Below, piece by piece: positions 51,574 to 60,822 of a stretch of DNA of 64,000 nt (positions are counted from its first letter, which is position 1; every line of letters starts with the position of its first letter). The notes under the pieces are model-generated. The model was not told the origin of the DNA. It saw only the letters and a list, made by a program, of their open reading frames with translations, and did no database searches. The stretch covers positions 1 through 64,000 of the forward strand of contig JBGSOV010000007.1 of NCBI GenBank assembly GCA_041738935.1. The letters run 5' to 3'. Both the position numbers and the translations under genes were made by a program. The DNA is from JBGSOV01 sp041738935. GTDB lineage: Bacteria > Patescibacteriota > Gracilibacteria > CAIRYL01 > GCA-016699755.

Positions 51574-53577
51574 ATGGCTGACAAGCAAAATTATTCCGCC
51601 GAAAGTATTCAAGTTCTCGAGGGACTCGAAGCAGTGCGCAAGCGCCCTGGTATGTATATCGGTTCGACCGATGTTAGGGGATTGCATCATTTGTTGTGGG
51701 AAATCGTCGACAATGCGATTGACGAATCTATGGCGGGATACTGCGATAATATTGATATTGTTTTGCAGGCAGATGGTGGAGTGAGGGTGTGGGATAACGG
51801 ACGCGGGATTCCTGTGGATGTGCATTCGAAAACCGGGAAGTCCGCACTCGAAACTGTCATGACGATTTTGCACGCGGGTGGCAAGTTTGGCGGCGGCGGA
51901 TACAAAGTCTCAGGTGGACTACATGGTGTGGGTGCGAGCGTGGTCAACGCCTTGTCCGAAAAAGTGATCGCAACAGTACATCGTGACGGCAAACTCCATC
52001 GTCAAGAATATGCGCGCGGTGCAGTCATCGCACCGATTGAAGTAGTGGGCGAGGCAAAAGGAACAGGTACAGAAATCGTTTTTTATCCTGATGCGGAGAT
52101 TTTTAAAGAAACTACACTTATGGAGTGGGAGACGATTTTGACCCGCTTACGCCAACAGGCATATTTGACGAAAGGCGTCCGTATCTCCATCGAAGATAAT
52201 ACTGGCGAAACTCAAAAGCGGCACGCCTTCTTTTTTGATGGCGGCGTGGCAAGTTATGTTCGACATTTGTCTGCCAACAAAGCACCGGTTTCTGAAGTGA
52301 TTGCAGTTGAGCGCGAAACCGAAACTTGCCAAGTCGAAGTCGCAATGCGCTACACCGATTCGTACACCGAAAATATTTGGTGTTTTACGAATCATATTCA
52401 CAATCCCGAAGGCGGTACGCATTTGACCGGTTTTCGGGCGGCGCTGACGCGCACCATCAATGCTTATGCGCGAGATAAGCAATTATTAAAAGAAAAAGAA
52501 GAAAACTTTGTCGCCGAAGATGTGCGTGAAGGACTAACTGCCGTGCTTTCAATCAAAATTGCCGAACCACAATTTGAAGGACAAACCAAGGGCAAACTCG
52601 GAAATTCCGAAGTACGCCCAGCAGTCGAAACTGCTTTTGCCGAAGCTTTTACCGAATATCTAGAAGAAAATCCTGCCGAAGCTCGCGCGGTTGTTGGCAA
52701 ATGTTTGCTTGCTGCCCGCGCGCGCAAAGCCGCACGTGCCGCACGTGACACTGTTATTCGTAAGGGAGCACTGGAAGGTATGACACTTCCCGGAAAACTT
52801 GCCGACTGCTCGAGTCGTAATGCCGCCGAAACCGAAATCTTTATCGTCGAGGGAGATTCTGCCGGTGGTAGTGCCAAACAAGGACGCAACCGAGATTTTC
52901 AGGCAATTTTGCCATTGCGTGGAAAAATCCTCAATGTCGAACAAGCGCGTCTCGACCGTATGCTCGGCAACAACGAAGTCAAAGCATTGATTACGGCACT
53001 TGGTACCGGAATTGGCGAAATCTTCGAGGTCGACAAACTTCGCTATGGAAAAGTCGTCATCATGACGGACGCGGACGTGGACGGTGCACATATTCGCACT
53101 TTGCTGCTCACTTTGTTCTACCGATATTTTCGTGAAATTATTGACAACGGAAACCTGTTTATCGCTTGCCCACCGCTCTACAAAATCAGTAAAGGAAAAG
53201 ATATTCGCTATGCATATGACGACAAACAAAAAAGCGAAATCTTTGCTGACATGGGATTTGCAGAAGATCCAGATTTGAGCGACCCGCCCGAAGTAGAAGA
53301 ACAAGAAGACGGACAAGTTGAAGAGGAGGAAGAAATAGTAACTGCGAAAAAGGCAAATCGCATCTCGTTGCAGCGTTACAAAGGTCTTGGAGAAATGAAC
53401 CCCGATCAGTTGTGGGATACGACCATGAATCCAGACTCACGCACGATGCTGCGTGTTACAATCGAAGATGCCGAACGCAGCGATATGGTGTTTACAACGT
53501 TGATGGGAAGCGAAGTGTTGCCCCGCAAAAAGTTTATCCAGACCCACGCTAAATCGGTGAAAAATTTGGACGTGTAA
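51574..53577 (+). CDS. gyrB: DNA gyrase subunit B
   Basis: 667 residues from the ATG at 51574. ATPase part of gyrase, which introduces negative supercoils. The GHKL motifs (EIVDNAIDE, DNGRGIPVDVH, GGKFGGGGYKVSGGLHGVGASVVNALS), transducer, TOPRIM (EIFIVEGDSAGGSAKQGR, MTDADVDGAHI) and C-terminal RYKGLGEMNPDQLW are clear. A very acidic insertion (about residues 565-590, runs of Glu) lies before the last motif. QRYKGLGEMN supports gyrase rather than ParE. gyrA is not in the window. Confidence 0.95.
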   Translation: MADKQNYSAESIQVLEGLEAVRKRPGMYIGSTDVRGLHHLLWEIVDNAIDESMAGYCDNIDIVLQADGGVRVWDNGRGIPVDVHSKTGKSALETVMTILHAGGKFGGGGYKVSGGLHGVGASVVNALSEKVIATVHRDGKLHRQEYARGAVIAPIEVVGEAKGTGTEIVFYPDAEIFKETTLMEWETILTRLRQQAYLTKGVRISIEDNTGETQKRHAFFFDGGVASYVRHLSANKAPVSEVIAVERETETCQVEVAMRYTDSYTENIWCFTNHIHNPEGGTHLTGFRAALTRTINAYARDKQLLKEKEENFVAEDVREGLTAVLSIKIAEPQFEGQTKGKLGNSEVRPAVETAFAEAFTEYLEENPAEARAVVGKCLLAARARKAARAARDTVIRKGALEGMTLPGKLADCSSRNAAETEIFIVEGDSAGGSAKQGRNRDFQAILPLRGKILNVEQARLDRMLGNNEVKALITALGTGIGEIFEVDKLRYGKVVIMTDADVDGAHIRTLLLTLFYRYFREIIDNGNLFIACPPLYKISKGKDIRYAYDDKQKSEIFADMGFAEDPDLSDPPEVEEQEDGQVEEEEEIVTAKKANRISLQRYKGLGEMNPDQLWDTTMNPDSRTMLRVTIEDAERSDMVFTTLMGSEVLPRKKFIQTHAKSVKNLDV

Positions 53578-53714
53578 GGCAATTCTCATTGAATTATTTT
53601 TCTAACAGCTGGCTGCTTTTCTCCAAATCGGAGGCTGCATGTAGCGCTCGTTACGCTCGTTGCTTCTCTTAATGTAGTTTTTTTCGTTATAATCAGTAGC
53701 GAATCGTTTTAAAT

Positions 53715-54419
53715 ATGAATCAAAAACCGCTGTTTTTTTCGCGCAAGTGGATACAAATTTTTTTTGGAGTGCTCCTTTTATCTCTTCTTGGATTCTTGAT
53801 TCTTCACTTTCAACTTCATCGCTCTTTTTCGCGCGACAATCTTGATCAGCTCGAATCCTTCCTTCGCTCGTTTGGCGTGTGGGCGCCGATTATTTTTGCG
53901 CTGGTCTATTATTTTGCCACGCTGTTTTTTTTGTCGGTGGTGGTTCTCACAATCTTGGGAGGATTACTTTTTGGCAAACTGTGGGGATCGCTTTTGGTGA
54001 TTGTTGTTGCTACATTTGCTGCCCAAAGCGGATTTTGGCTTGCACAGCGCTATGGTTCGGGAATTTTTGACAAGGTCGGTAAACAAGGCGGTGTGATTTC
54101 TCAATTGGTGAAAAAAATTGAAACAGGTGTCGAGCAGCATGGATTTCGTACTTTTTTTGTCCTGCGGTGTTTGTTTTTGCCATATATGCCGCTTAGTTAT
54201 GCAGCTGGCTTGGTCAAGACCGCAAAAGGGAGAGACTTTTTTTTGGCGACGCTCCTTTCCAATGCTATTTTTAGTCCGCTGTTTGTGTTCTTTGGCGACG
54301 CACTTTTACAAGGACCAAAAGCTCTCATTCTGCCAGCAATCCTTATTGTGTTCGTGCTTTTTGTACCACGTTTTGTTCGCTTGTTGCAGCGGGATAATTC
54401 TCTTCAAAAAAAATTATGA
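53715..54419 (+). CDS. TVP38/TMEM64 family membrane protein
   Basis: 234 residues, about five or six hydrophobic segments with the central SNARE-associated/DedA-like stretch (FFLSVVVLTILGGLLFGKLWGSLLVIVVATFAAQSGFWLAQRYG, read in parts) and FFVLRCLFLPYMPLSYAAGL. The family may act as lipid scramblase or transporter. It overlaps the next gene by four bases (ATGA). The same pairing of TVP38 with a pyridine nucleotide-disulphide oxidoreductase, even as fusions, is known in other bacteria. A TATAAT (53688-53693) lies 22 bases upstream of the ATG. Confidence 0.85.
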   Translation: MNQKPLFFSRKWIQIFFGVLLLSLLGFLILHFQLHRSFSRDNLDQLESFLRSFGVWAPIIFALVYYFATLFFLSVVVLTILGGLLFGKLWGSLLVIVVATFAAQSGFWLAQRYGSGIFDKVGKQGGVISQLVKKIETGVEQHGFRTFFVLRCLFLPYMPLSYAAGLVKTAKGRDFFLATLLSNAIFSPLFVFFGDALLQGPKALILPAILIVFVLFVPRFVRLLQRDNSLQKKL

Positions 54420-55909
54420 AATACGAATATGATTTGCTCGTCATCGGCGGCGGTGCAGCAGGACTAACTGTCGCCTCAGGTGCTGCGCAACTGGGCGCCA
54501 AAGTCGCACTCGTGAGCAAAGGGTTGTTGGGCGGAGATTGTTTGTTTTTTGGTTGCGTACCAAGTAAAACCCTCATCAAATCCGCAAAGATTGCGCACGC
54601 GATGCGACATGCGTCGGCGTTCGGGATACAATCAGTCGAACCACAATATGATTTTAATAAAGTTACGGAGCGGATTGACAGTGTCATCCAAACTGCCGGA
54701 ATCCATGATGATCCCGCGCGCTTTCGGCAAATGGGCGTCGATGTGATTTTTGGCGCGGCAGATTTTTGGGACAGGCATACTGTTTGTGTTCGTTTGGTCG
54801 ACAGCCTCCACACTCTTCAACAACCAGAAGTGCTTGTACGCGGCAAAGATTTTTTATTATCAGCAAAAAAGATTGTGATAGCTACAGGCTCTCGTCCGTT
54901 TATTCCTGCGATTCCGGGGTTGCTTGAAGCTGGATTTTTGACGAACGAAACAATTTTTTCGATGAAAACCCTCCCTCCTCGTCTCGCAATCTTGGGCGCC
55001 GGTCCCATCGGATGCGAACTGGCGCAAGCTTTTGCGCGCTTGGGCAGTAAGGTTACTTTAATCGTTCGTGGAACCCAAATTCTGCAAAAAGAAGATATTG
55101 ATATTGCCGCCTACATGGCAGATATTTTTGTACAAGAAGGAATCGAGATTTTGTATGAAACGGAGTTACGCAAAATCATTCATCATAAAAAAAGCAAACT
55201 GCTCACCTTGCAAAAAAATGGCGAATCGCAAGAAATCGAAGTCGACAATATTCTCATTGCTACTGGTAGAATGCCAGATATGACGCAGCTCAAACTCGAA
55301 AATGCCGGAGTCGTTTCTGATCGGCACGGTATTGGCACCGATAAGAAATTGCGCACGAATCAAAAGCACATCTACGCCATCGGTGACGTGAATGGGAAAT
55401 ATCAATTTACACATACTGCGGGATACGAAGGCGGTATTGTCGTCAGCAATGCCATTTTGCATATTCCGCGCAGCATCGATTATGACGCCATTCCGTGGGC
55501 GACATTTACCGATCCCGAAGTAGCCAGCTGTGGGCTAAACGAAACCGAAGCCAAAGAGCGCGGTATCAAATATCAGGTTTGGCAGCACGAGTTTGCCAAA
55601 CAAGATCGCGCTTTGGCAGAATCCGAGACACACGGTTTTATCAAAATTCTTACCACGGGTCGCCGCGCCAAAATCATTGGTGCACAAATCATTGGTGCGC
55701 ATGCTGGAGAAATCATTCACGAATTGATTCTCGCTCGCAATGCCGGCATGACGCTTGCCAGCCTCGCGAGTGCGGTGCATATTTATCCGACACTGTCCGA
55801 AATCATCAAAACTGCTGCTGGCAAATATTTTGCCGAAAAATTATTTACCAATAAAGTACGGAAGATACTTAAATTCCTTTTCCGATATCGTGGAAAGACG
55901 GAACAATAG
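54416..55909 (+). CDS. FAD-dependent pyridine nucleotide-disulphide oxidoreductase
   Basis: 497 residues. The FAD-binding GGGAAGL (11-17), the redox pair Cys42-x4-Cys47 in GDCLFFGCVPSK, the NAD(P)-binding GAGPIGCELAQAFARLG (about 199-215), the second FAD motif IYAIGDVNG, and the C-terminal HIYPTLSE with catalytic His and Glu (about 455-462) put it in the dihydrolipoamide dehydrogenase/mercuric reductase class. It lacks the mercuric reductase C-terminal Cys pair. No lipoyl enzyme genes lie nearby, so the disulphide substrate is unknown; the neighbour suggests a membrane-linked role. Confidence 0.88.
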   Translation: MKYEYDLLVIGGGAAGLTVASGAAQLGAKVALVSKGLLGGDCLFFGCVPSKTLIKSAKIAHAMRHASAFGIQSVEPQYDFNKVTERIDSVIQTAGIHDDPARFRQMGVDVIFGAADFWDRHTVCVRLVDSLHTLQQPEVLVRGKDFLLSAKKIVIATGSRPFIPAIPGLLEAGFLTNETIFSMKTLPPRLAILGAGPIGCELAQAFARLGSKVTLIVRGTQILQKEDIDIAAYMADIFVQEGIEILYETELRKIIHHKKSKLLTLQKNGESQEIEVDNILIATGRMPDMTQLKLENAGVVSDRHGIGTDKKLRTNQKHIYAIGDVNGKYQFTHTAGYEGGIVVSNAILHIPRSIDYDAIPWATFTDPEVASCGLNETEAKERGIKYQVWQHEFAKQDRALAESETHGFIKILTTGRRAKIIGAQIIGAHAGEIIHELILARNAGMTLASLASAVHIYPTLSEIIKTAAGKYFAEKLFTNKVRKILKFLFRYRGKTEQ

Positions 55910-55995
55910 GATGCTCTGGCTATCGATTTTGGAGAAAACAAGTTGCGAAAAGTGTTCGCAAAAATAAATAATGCACGTGTTATTTTTTGTATCCA

Positions 55996-56421
55996 ATGGA
56001 AAAAACTGAATCAATTACGATTACGGTCGAAATAGAAGTAGAATTACCGCTCGAGAAGGTGTGGAAGGTTTGGACAGGACCGGAACACATTACAAACTGG
56101 AATTTTGCATCTGATGATTGGTGTTGCCCCAATGCCGCCAATGACTTACAGATTGGAAAATTTTTTCTCTACAGGATGGAGGCAAAAGATGGTAGCACAG
56201 GTTTTGATTTCGCTGGCACATATGAAGAGATTATACCTGGCAAGCTCATAACGTATGTCATGGAAGATGGGAGAAGGGTTAGAATAGTCTTTAAAGACGT
56301 TGATGGCGCCACAAAAATTTCCGAATCTTTTGATGCAGAAGACATAAACTCTGCGGAATTACAAAAAACTGGATGGCAGGCAATCTTAAATAATTTTAAA
56401 AAGTACGCGGAGTCACTGTGA
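55996..56421 (+). CDS. SRPBCC (AHSA1-like) domain protein
   Basis: 141 residues from the ATG at 55996. The helix-grip fold pattern is clear: ITVEIEVELPLEKVWKVWTGPEHITNW, DDWCCPNA, GKFFLYRMEAKDGS, FDFAGTYEEIIPGKLITY, and the C-terminal QKTGWQAILNNFKKYAE helix. This is the activator-of-Hsp90-ATPase-like (AHA1/polyketide cyclase-like) subgroup, which binds small hydrophobic ligands. Substrate unknown. It stands 87 bases after the oxidoreductase gene. Confidence 0.85.
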   Translation: MEKTESITITVEIEVELPLEKVWKVWTGPEHITNWNFASDDWCCPNAANDLQIGKFFLYRMEAKDGSTGFDFAGTYEEIIPGKLITYVMEDGRRVRIVFKDVDGATKISESFDAEDINSAELQKTGWQAILNNFKKYAESL

Positions 56422-56944
56422 GTCCCCGAGATATCGCGGCGCGGCAATCCAGATATTCTTGGAGAAGCAGAGTCATACTCTGCTCCAGCTTTGAGAAGGA
56501 GCAACTCTCCTTAGTTGCTCCACATGTTTCTTGTAGACAAATTATCAAGGCGTACTCAAAACGATTGGTTGATTTGGATTTGCCGATGACCATTTCCAAT
56601 GCACTTGCTCCTCGACATATTGCTTGCGCACCGGATTATCATGAATGTAATTCAACTTTTGCGCATACAGTTTTTCTGAGTCAAGTTTTACAGACTGCTC
56701 CTTTCAAGTCCCTTTTTATAGCAGTCAGGCAGCAATTTTTTGCTAGAAAAAGCCTTCTGTTTCAATCAGTTTTGGAAAGGTTATTGTAATAAGCTTTGAG
56801 GTTCGCTTTGATAATTCTGATCCGGGACTATTGCAAGAAAAATTGAGGTATAGAGGATGCGCTGTGTTCTTGGCATGAGCGGAAGAAAAGAAAAAGTTTA
56901 AGGGTGTGGGTGGACAAACAGACATAAATCTCCTAATTGAAGTA
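56422..56944. other. Non-coding region with two adjacent hairpins
   Basis: No convincing ORF. Inverted repeats GCAGAGT/ACTCTGC (56467-56483) and GGAGCAAC/GTTGCTCC (56498-56521) lie close together. Neither is followed by a T run. The region separates the SRPBCC gene from the convergent orphan. Confidence 0.5.
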
Positions 56945-58360
56945 TTAAAGTAATCCTGACTCAGGATGACCGGCTCTGTTTTGCGTCACATCTGCTTTAT
57001 TGACACGCAAGATATTTTGGTCTTGCATCAATTCCCAGACCTTGTCGGCAGGAAAGTCGGCAACAATATAATCATGGATGTTTTTTCTAAAGAGGAAGCT
57101 TTCGAATGGCTCCGCTCCATCTCGTTTGTATTTCAGCTTGCTGTTGGCGTCTTTATCCACCAAAAGTTTAGACTCTTCACTTTTGTTGTATCGAAAAGAT
57201 CCGTTTCTCAGTCCCAACTCTTTTGCTTCTTCAAATGTCCTCCCACCATAAGCGCGCACAAGGTCTTCGATACGCTGGCGCTCTTGCGCTTTGTCTGCCT
57301 CAGACATAACGTCTGGCAGATAAGTGGTGATCTGGATGGGGAAGCTTTTGTCCATATCGTCTTCTTCGGGGTAATGCTGTCGCCAATGCGAGCGGTCGTA
57401 GCGCTGATACCAAGTAATGCGATTGTCTTGCATGGCTTTTTGGAGCTGGCTTTCTGTAGCAACGACAGAGTTATCATAAAAATTAACACCTCCCACACCC
57501 TCGTCAAAACTTTCTATGGCAGAAAATTCGTACTCTTCATAAATATCCTTGATCTCTTCTGCTGTACAGACCTGAGGGCAGTTAAAATAAACCGAATAGA
57601 ATTCGTTTTCTTCTGGTTCTACTTCTCGAACAGGAAGGTCAGAAGGGATAGGAAGCTCGTGGAGAGAAGGATCATACTTTACTCTTACGACATTATAGAT
57701 GGTGCGATTATCAGCAGTAGTTTCTGGTATTTTTTTGCTGTATTCGAGAATGGTACCATTCCTCGAAACTTCAGATTCAACAATATATCGTATCCAAAAA
57801 GGAATGTTTTTGAGGTCACTTCTTGCTACTTGGTAATATGCCTCTACTCCGCTTTCTGATTCAGATGAACGAATCGGTGTAACCCAGTCTAAAAGTCTTT
57901 CTCGTGTATCCTTCAGTTTGATAATACTAATATTCCGTTCAAGAGAATAATCCGGTACACCTGGCATGGAAGATTTAATTTCTGTATTTCTCAGCCTAAT
58001 ACTCCCGATTCCTCGACTTGAACGCACATTATATATAATCACGTCACGATCTATTGGCTGAATATCCTGACTAGTGCCGAGCGATTCGATATCAATAGGT
58101 ACTGCATAGTAATATTTGTCAAAGCGTATACCTGATTCCGAGAAAATCGATTTCCGAATCCGCATTGCCTCCTCTATGGGCATGGCTTTGCTCGCTATCT
58201 CAGAAGTGGAAATCAATTCCGAATGCGTCGGCACCAGTAGCGGCAAAGAAGTGTAATACATCTGGTATGCCCACAAGCCGGAGGCAACTAAGACGATGCA
58301 GACGGCAAGCCCGATCAATAAGACTTTGGTGATGCGGCGAAGAGTTGAGAGTTTGGACAT
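56945..58360 (-). CDS. Orphan membrane-anchored extracytoplasmic protein
   Basis: 471 residues, not recognised. One N-terminal membrane helix (about 12-33) with a basic cytoplasmic start, then a long polar domain. Two cysteines (FNCPQVCTAEEI) and a repeated acidic pattern occur in the middle (about 255-270). The end is rich in charged residues, with no sorting signal. It stands alone between the SRPBCC gene (convergent) and the cohesin operon. Confidence 0.65.
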   Translation of the reverse strand: MSKLSTLRRITKVLLIGLAVCIVLVASGLWAYQMYYTSLPLLVPTHSELISTSEIASKAMPIEEAMRIRKSIFSESGIRFDKYYYAVPIDIESLGTSQDIQPIDRDVIIYNVRSSRGIGSIRLRNTEIKSSMPGVPDYSLERNISIIKLKDTRERLLDWVTPIRSSESESGVEAYYQVARSDLKNIPFWIRYIVESEVSRNGTILEYSKKIPETTADNRTIYNVVRVKYDPSLHELPIPSDLPVREVEPEENEFYSVYFNCPQVCTAEEIKDIYEEYEFSAIESFDEGVGGVNFYDNSVVATESQLQKAMQDNRITWYQRYDRSHWRQHYPEEDDMDKSFPIQITTYLPDVMSEADKAQERQRIEDLVRAYGGRTFEEAKELGLRNGSFRYNKSEESKLLVDKDANSKLKYKRDGAEPFESFLFRKNIHDYIVADFPADKVWELMQDQNILRVNKADVTQNRAGHPESGLL

Positions 58361-58675
58361 ATGAAATTAAAAAGAATTGAGAATTGCAAACAGAACCATT
58401 TACCCGACCAATTCCCCAAAAAGATTCTTGTCATCTTCTTTTCTTGGTAAGAGGGCGGTTTGATCATTGTTGTTTGGAGGATTGCTCGGAAACGGTTCCG
58501 GAAAGAGTACATACCAACTCAAAAATGCACGCAACAAAAAGACTCAGTAGTTTTTGCCATGAGTTGCAAACTGTATCCATAGCGCACGGAAAATTAGCTT
58601 GAGTATAAGCTTTTGTGGTGTTTTTGTCAAAATGAGCTTTCGATTAATCGGCATCTGTTGCCAAAAAAACCGATA
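58361..58675. other. Intergenic region, no gene seen
   Basis: About 315 bases between the orphan's start and the terminator. It holds the palindrome GGAAACGGTTCC (58489-58500) and should carry the orphan's promoter, but no clear pair of -35/-10 boxes was seen. Confidence 0.4.
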
Positions 58676-58713
58676 CAAAAAACTCCGATCACCTCACACG
58701 AGATGACCGGAGT
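58676..58713 (-). terminator. Terminator of the cohesin/dockerin operon
   Basis: ACTCCGATCACCTC (58682-58695) and GAGATGACCGGAGT (58700-58713) form a 14-base stem (two G-U type mismatches). On the minus strand it is followed by a T run (58681-58676). It lies 47 bases after the last gene. Confidence 0.85.
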
Positions 58714-58760
58714 CAAACAAACCTGCAGTGGACGACTGCTTTTGCAAACAGACTTACGCT

Positions 58761-59552
58761 TTAGGCATGTTTTTTGCGACGAGCACGAAACCAGGCAGCG
58801 GCACTGCCCGAGAAGGCAAGAAGTGGCAGGAGTGGCGCTCCACTTTTTGGTTGATGTGGCGCAGCCATATGAAACTCTTCGCCAACGACGACCGAATAAT
58901 CAACCGGTTCGGCCGAACCATCGACATGAATATTGACCGGAAAATCAACGGCTTCGGTAATAATCTCATCATTACCAGCGGGGATTTCATCACGGAAATC
59001 ATCCTCATATTCTGGCGCGGCGGAATAAACTGGAGTTTCTTCGATGGGTGTTTCGGCAATCGGTGTTTCGATGAGGGTCGGAAACGGTGTTGGCTCTTCT
59101 GCTGTGGGGAGCGGAGTCATAACTGGTTCGGGCGTGGTTGTTGCCTCGCCCATTGATGGCGGATTGCCCGGAGGAGCAGGGAGGTCGGGTGAATCGGATT
59201 CTGTCGAGATTGCGCCGACATCATCGAGATTGACATCAACTGGCTCAGAACCGAGATTGAGCACATCATCGCCAAAGTCATCCATTGGGATTTGAGCGCC
59301 GTCTTCCGGAACAGCATTTACACCCAAAAGGTCGGGGTCTTGCCCCAAAAAGGCGGAGTAGTTGGACGAATCGCCGCCATTAAAGACAAATGGTGCGGCG
59401 CCGACCAAGATTAAGAATACACCGGTGCTGGCAAGTGCCAAGGCAATACGGCGGTTTTTGCGAGAGTCGACTTGCGACAAGCTCATAATATTACCAGCAT
59501 CGTGACTCGCTTTTTTGGCGTTGTCGGTAACAGTTGTCCACTGATTACTCAT
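58761..59552 (-). CDS. Surface protein with membrane helix and C-terminal sorting-like signal
   Basis: 263 residues from the ATG at 59552. A polar N-terminus and one membrane helix (about 33-53) are followed by a long acidic Pro/Thr/Glu-rich stalk (about 60-225). The end (QPKSGAPLLPLLAF..., RARRKKHA) has the sortase plan: short P-x-SG motif, hydrophobic stretch, basic tail. The motif differs from LPXTG. No catalytic domain. Last gene of the operon; it probably serves as a wall-linked stalk or spacer. Confidence 0.72.
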   Translation of the reverse strand: MSNQWTTVTDNAKKASHDAGNIMSLSQVDSRKNRRIALALASTGVFLILVGAAPFVFNGGDSSNYSAFLGQDPDLLGVNAVPEDGAQIPMDDFGDDVLNLGSEPVDVNLDDVGAISTESDSPDLPAPPGNPPSMGEATTTPEPVMTPLPTAEEPTPFPTLIETPIAETPIEETPVYSAAPEYEDDFRDEIPAGNDEIITEAVDFPVNIHVDGSAEPVDYSVVVGEEFHMAAPHQPKSGAPLLPLLAFSGSAAAWFRARRKKHA

Positions 59553-59604
59553 GTTTGTTTTGAAAAAGAAAGAAATTTTGTTTGAAAGAAAATATGAGGG
59601 CTTA

Positions 59605-60822
59605 CTACGTGCGCCGGAAGGCATACCACAGTGAGGCTGCACCCATACTTATCAGGAAAAAGAAAAGCAAATGTTCGGGTCCCGTACCGGCATTTTGATC
59701 GACACCATCGAGATTGGTGCCTTGTCCGGGGGCGGGAGTAGTGTCTCCTCCGTCTTGCTCTGGATCACGCGGATCACCGATAAAACCGTGGCTTTCGGAT
59801 CCGGGTTGTCCAATCGTGACAAAAACTTCATCCGAATAATCGGTTTCGTTATCGGCATCGTTATATGCGGTAATCGCAAAGTAATATTTTTCGCCGACAG
59901 GCAAGTCAGGAAAAACGGCGAAGTTGGTGCGTCCGACATCGCGACGTCGGAGATAAAAACCACTTTTTTGTCCGTAATACAAGTAATAGCCTTTGACTGG
60001 AGGATCTGCAGCAATCGGCCAAACAAGGCGCACATTGCCGACATCATCGGTTTGGATACGCAGCCCTTCTGGTCTGGCAAAGTCGTCATCTTCTGGCGGA
60101 AACATTGGCGGAGTTGGCGAAGCATTGATATCGCCCCCAATACCGCCCGTGTCTGGAGTTGGCGTCGGCTTGTTCGATTGTCCGGGTGCGCCATCGCCAA
60201 AAACGAGGGATTTGGGCGGATTCATAAGGCGGTTTTCTGACGAAATACCACTCGTAAAATAAATCCCCGTGTCGCCTAATTCGGTGTTTTGATAATTGAG
60301 AAACTCGATGGTGGCGTTCTGGGTAAACGGCATGAGACGTAGTGTTCCAATATAAAATTCGTCATTGCTGAGCGAACCGCCAGTGAGCGCGCGTCCGATT
60401 GAAACCGTGCCATTGTCTTCATCAATATTATTTTCGCCAGGCGCACCGAGCGGAAAATCAGATTCGTCAGTGTTTAATTCGAGTATGCTCATGGACAATG
60501 GATCATATTTGAGTTTGGCGCGAATCGAGGTGACCATTTCTTGACGCGGGTTTTTGACATAGAGATCGACTTCGACAGTTTCGTTGAGTGCAAATTGTGA
60601 TAACGAGTAGGCATCTTTTTGCTCGTCAAAGGGAATTGTCGGATCGCATTCATCTGCCGTCTGACCGTTTTGATCAGGTGATTCGGAAGGAATCGTAGTT
60701 TCGCTTGGCGTTTCGCAATGGAGCAAAAATGCGTAGTGCAAATCGTTTTCAAACGGGGCGGCAAATGTTTGCAGCGGCAAGAGCAGACCTAAAGCCAAAA
60801 GGAGGCGGGCAACGTATTTCAT
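59605..60822 (-). CDS. Secreted cohesin-like and FN3 protein with sortase signal
   Basis: 405 residues with a signal peptide (about 1-21). A cohesin-like domain (about 75-190) shows VEVDLYVKNP, IRAKLKYDP, DEDNGTVSIGRAL, IGTLRLMPF and ATIEFLNY, the order of strands seen in cohesins. After a PTPTPD linker comes an FN3 domain (about 258-345: LRIQTDDVGNVRLVW, YYLYYGQKSGFY, YYFAITAYNDADNETDYSDEV). The end TGPEHLLFFFLISMG... with an FRRT tail is a T-G-P-type sorting signal. It could bind the dockerin of the first gene in this operon and be fixed to the wall by sortase. Confidence 0.78.
   Translation of the reverse strand: MKYVARLLLALGLLLPLQTFAAPFENDLHYAFLLHCETPSETTIPSESPDQNGQTADECDPTIPFDEQKDAYSLSQFALNETVEVDLYVKNPRQEMVTSIRAKLKYDPLSMSILELNTDESDFPLGAPGENNIDEDNGTVSIGRALTGGSLSNDEFYIGTLRLMPFTQNATIEFLNYQNTELGDTGIYFTSGISSENRLMNPPKSLVFGDGAPGQSNKPTPTPDTGGIGGDINASPTPPMFPPEDDDFARPEGLRIQTDDVGNVRLVWPIAADPPVKGYYLYYGQKSGFYLRRRDVGRTNFAVFPDLPVGEKYYFAITAYNDADNETDYSDEVFVTIGQPGSESHGFIGDPRDPEQDGGDTTPAPGQGTNLDGVDQNAGTGPEHLLFFFLISMGAASLWYAFRRT

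Noticed and set aside
54416..55909. Mercuric reductase (merA)
   Set aside because: No C-terminal vicinal cysteines, no MerP-like domain and no other mer gene; the TVP38 partner points elsewhere.
56418..56789. 123-codon frame after the SRPBCC gene
   Set aside because: It crosses two hairpins and has irregular composition with many Ser/Arg/Leu; no family.
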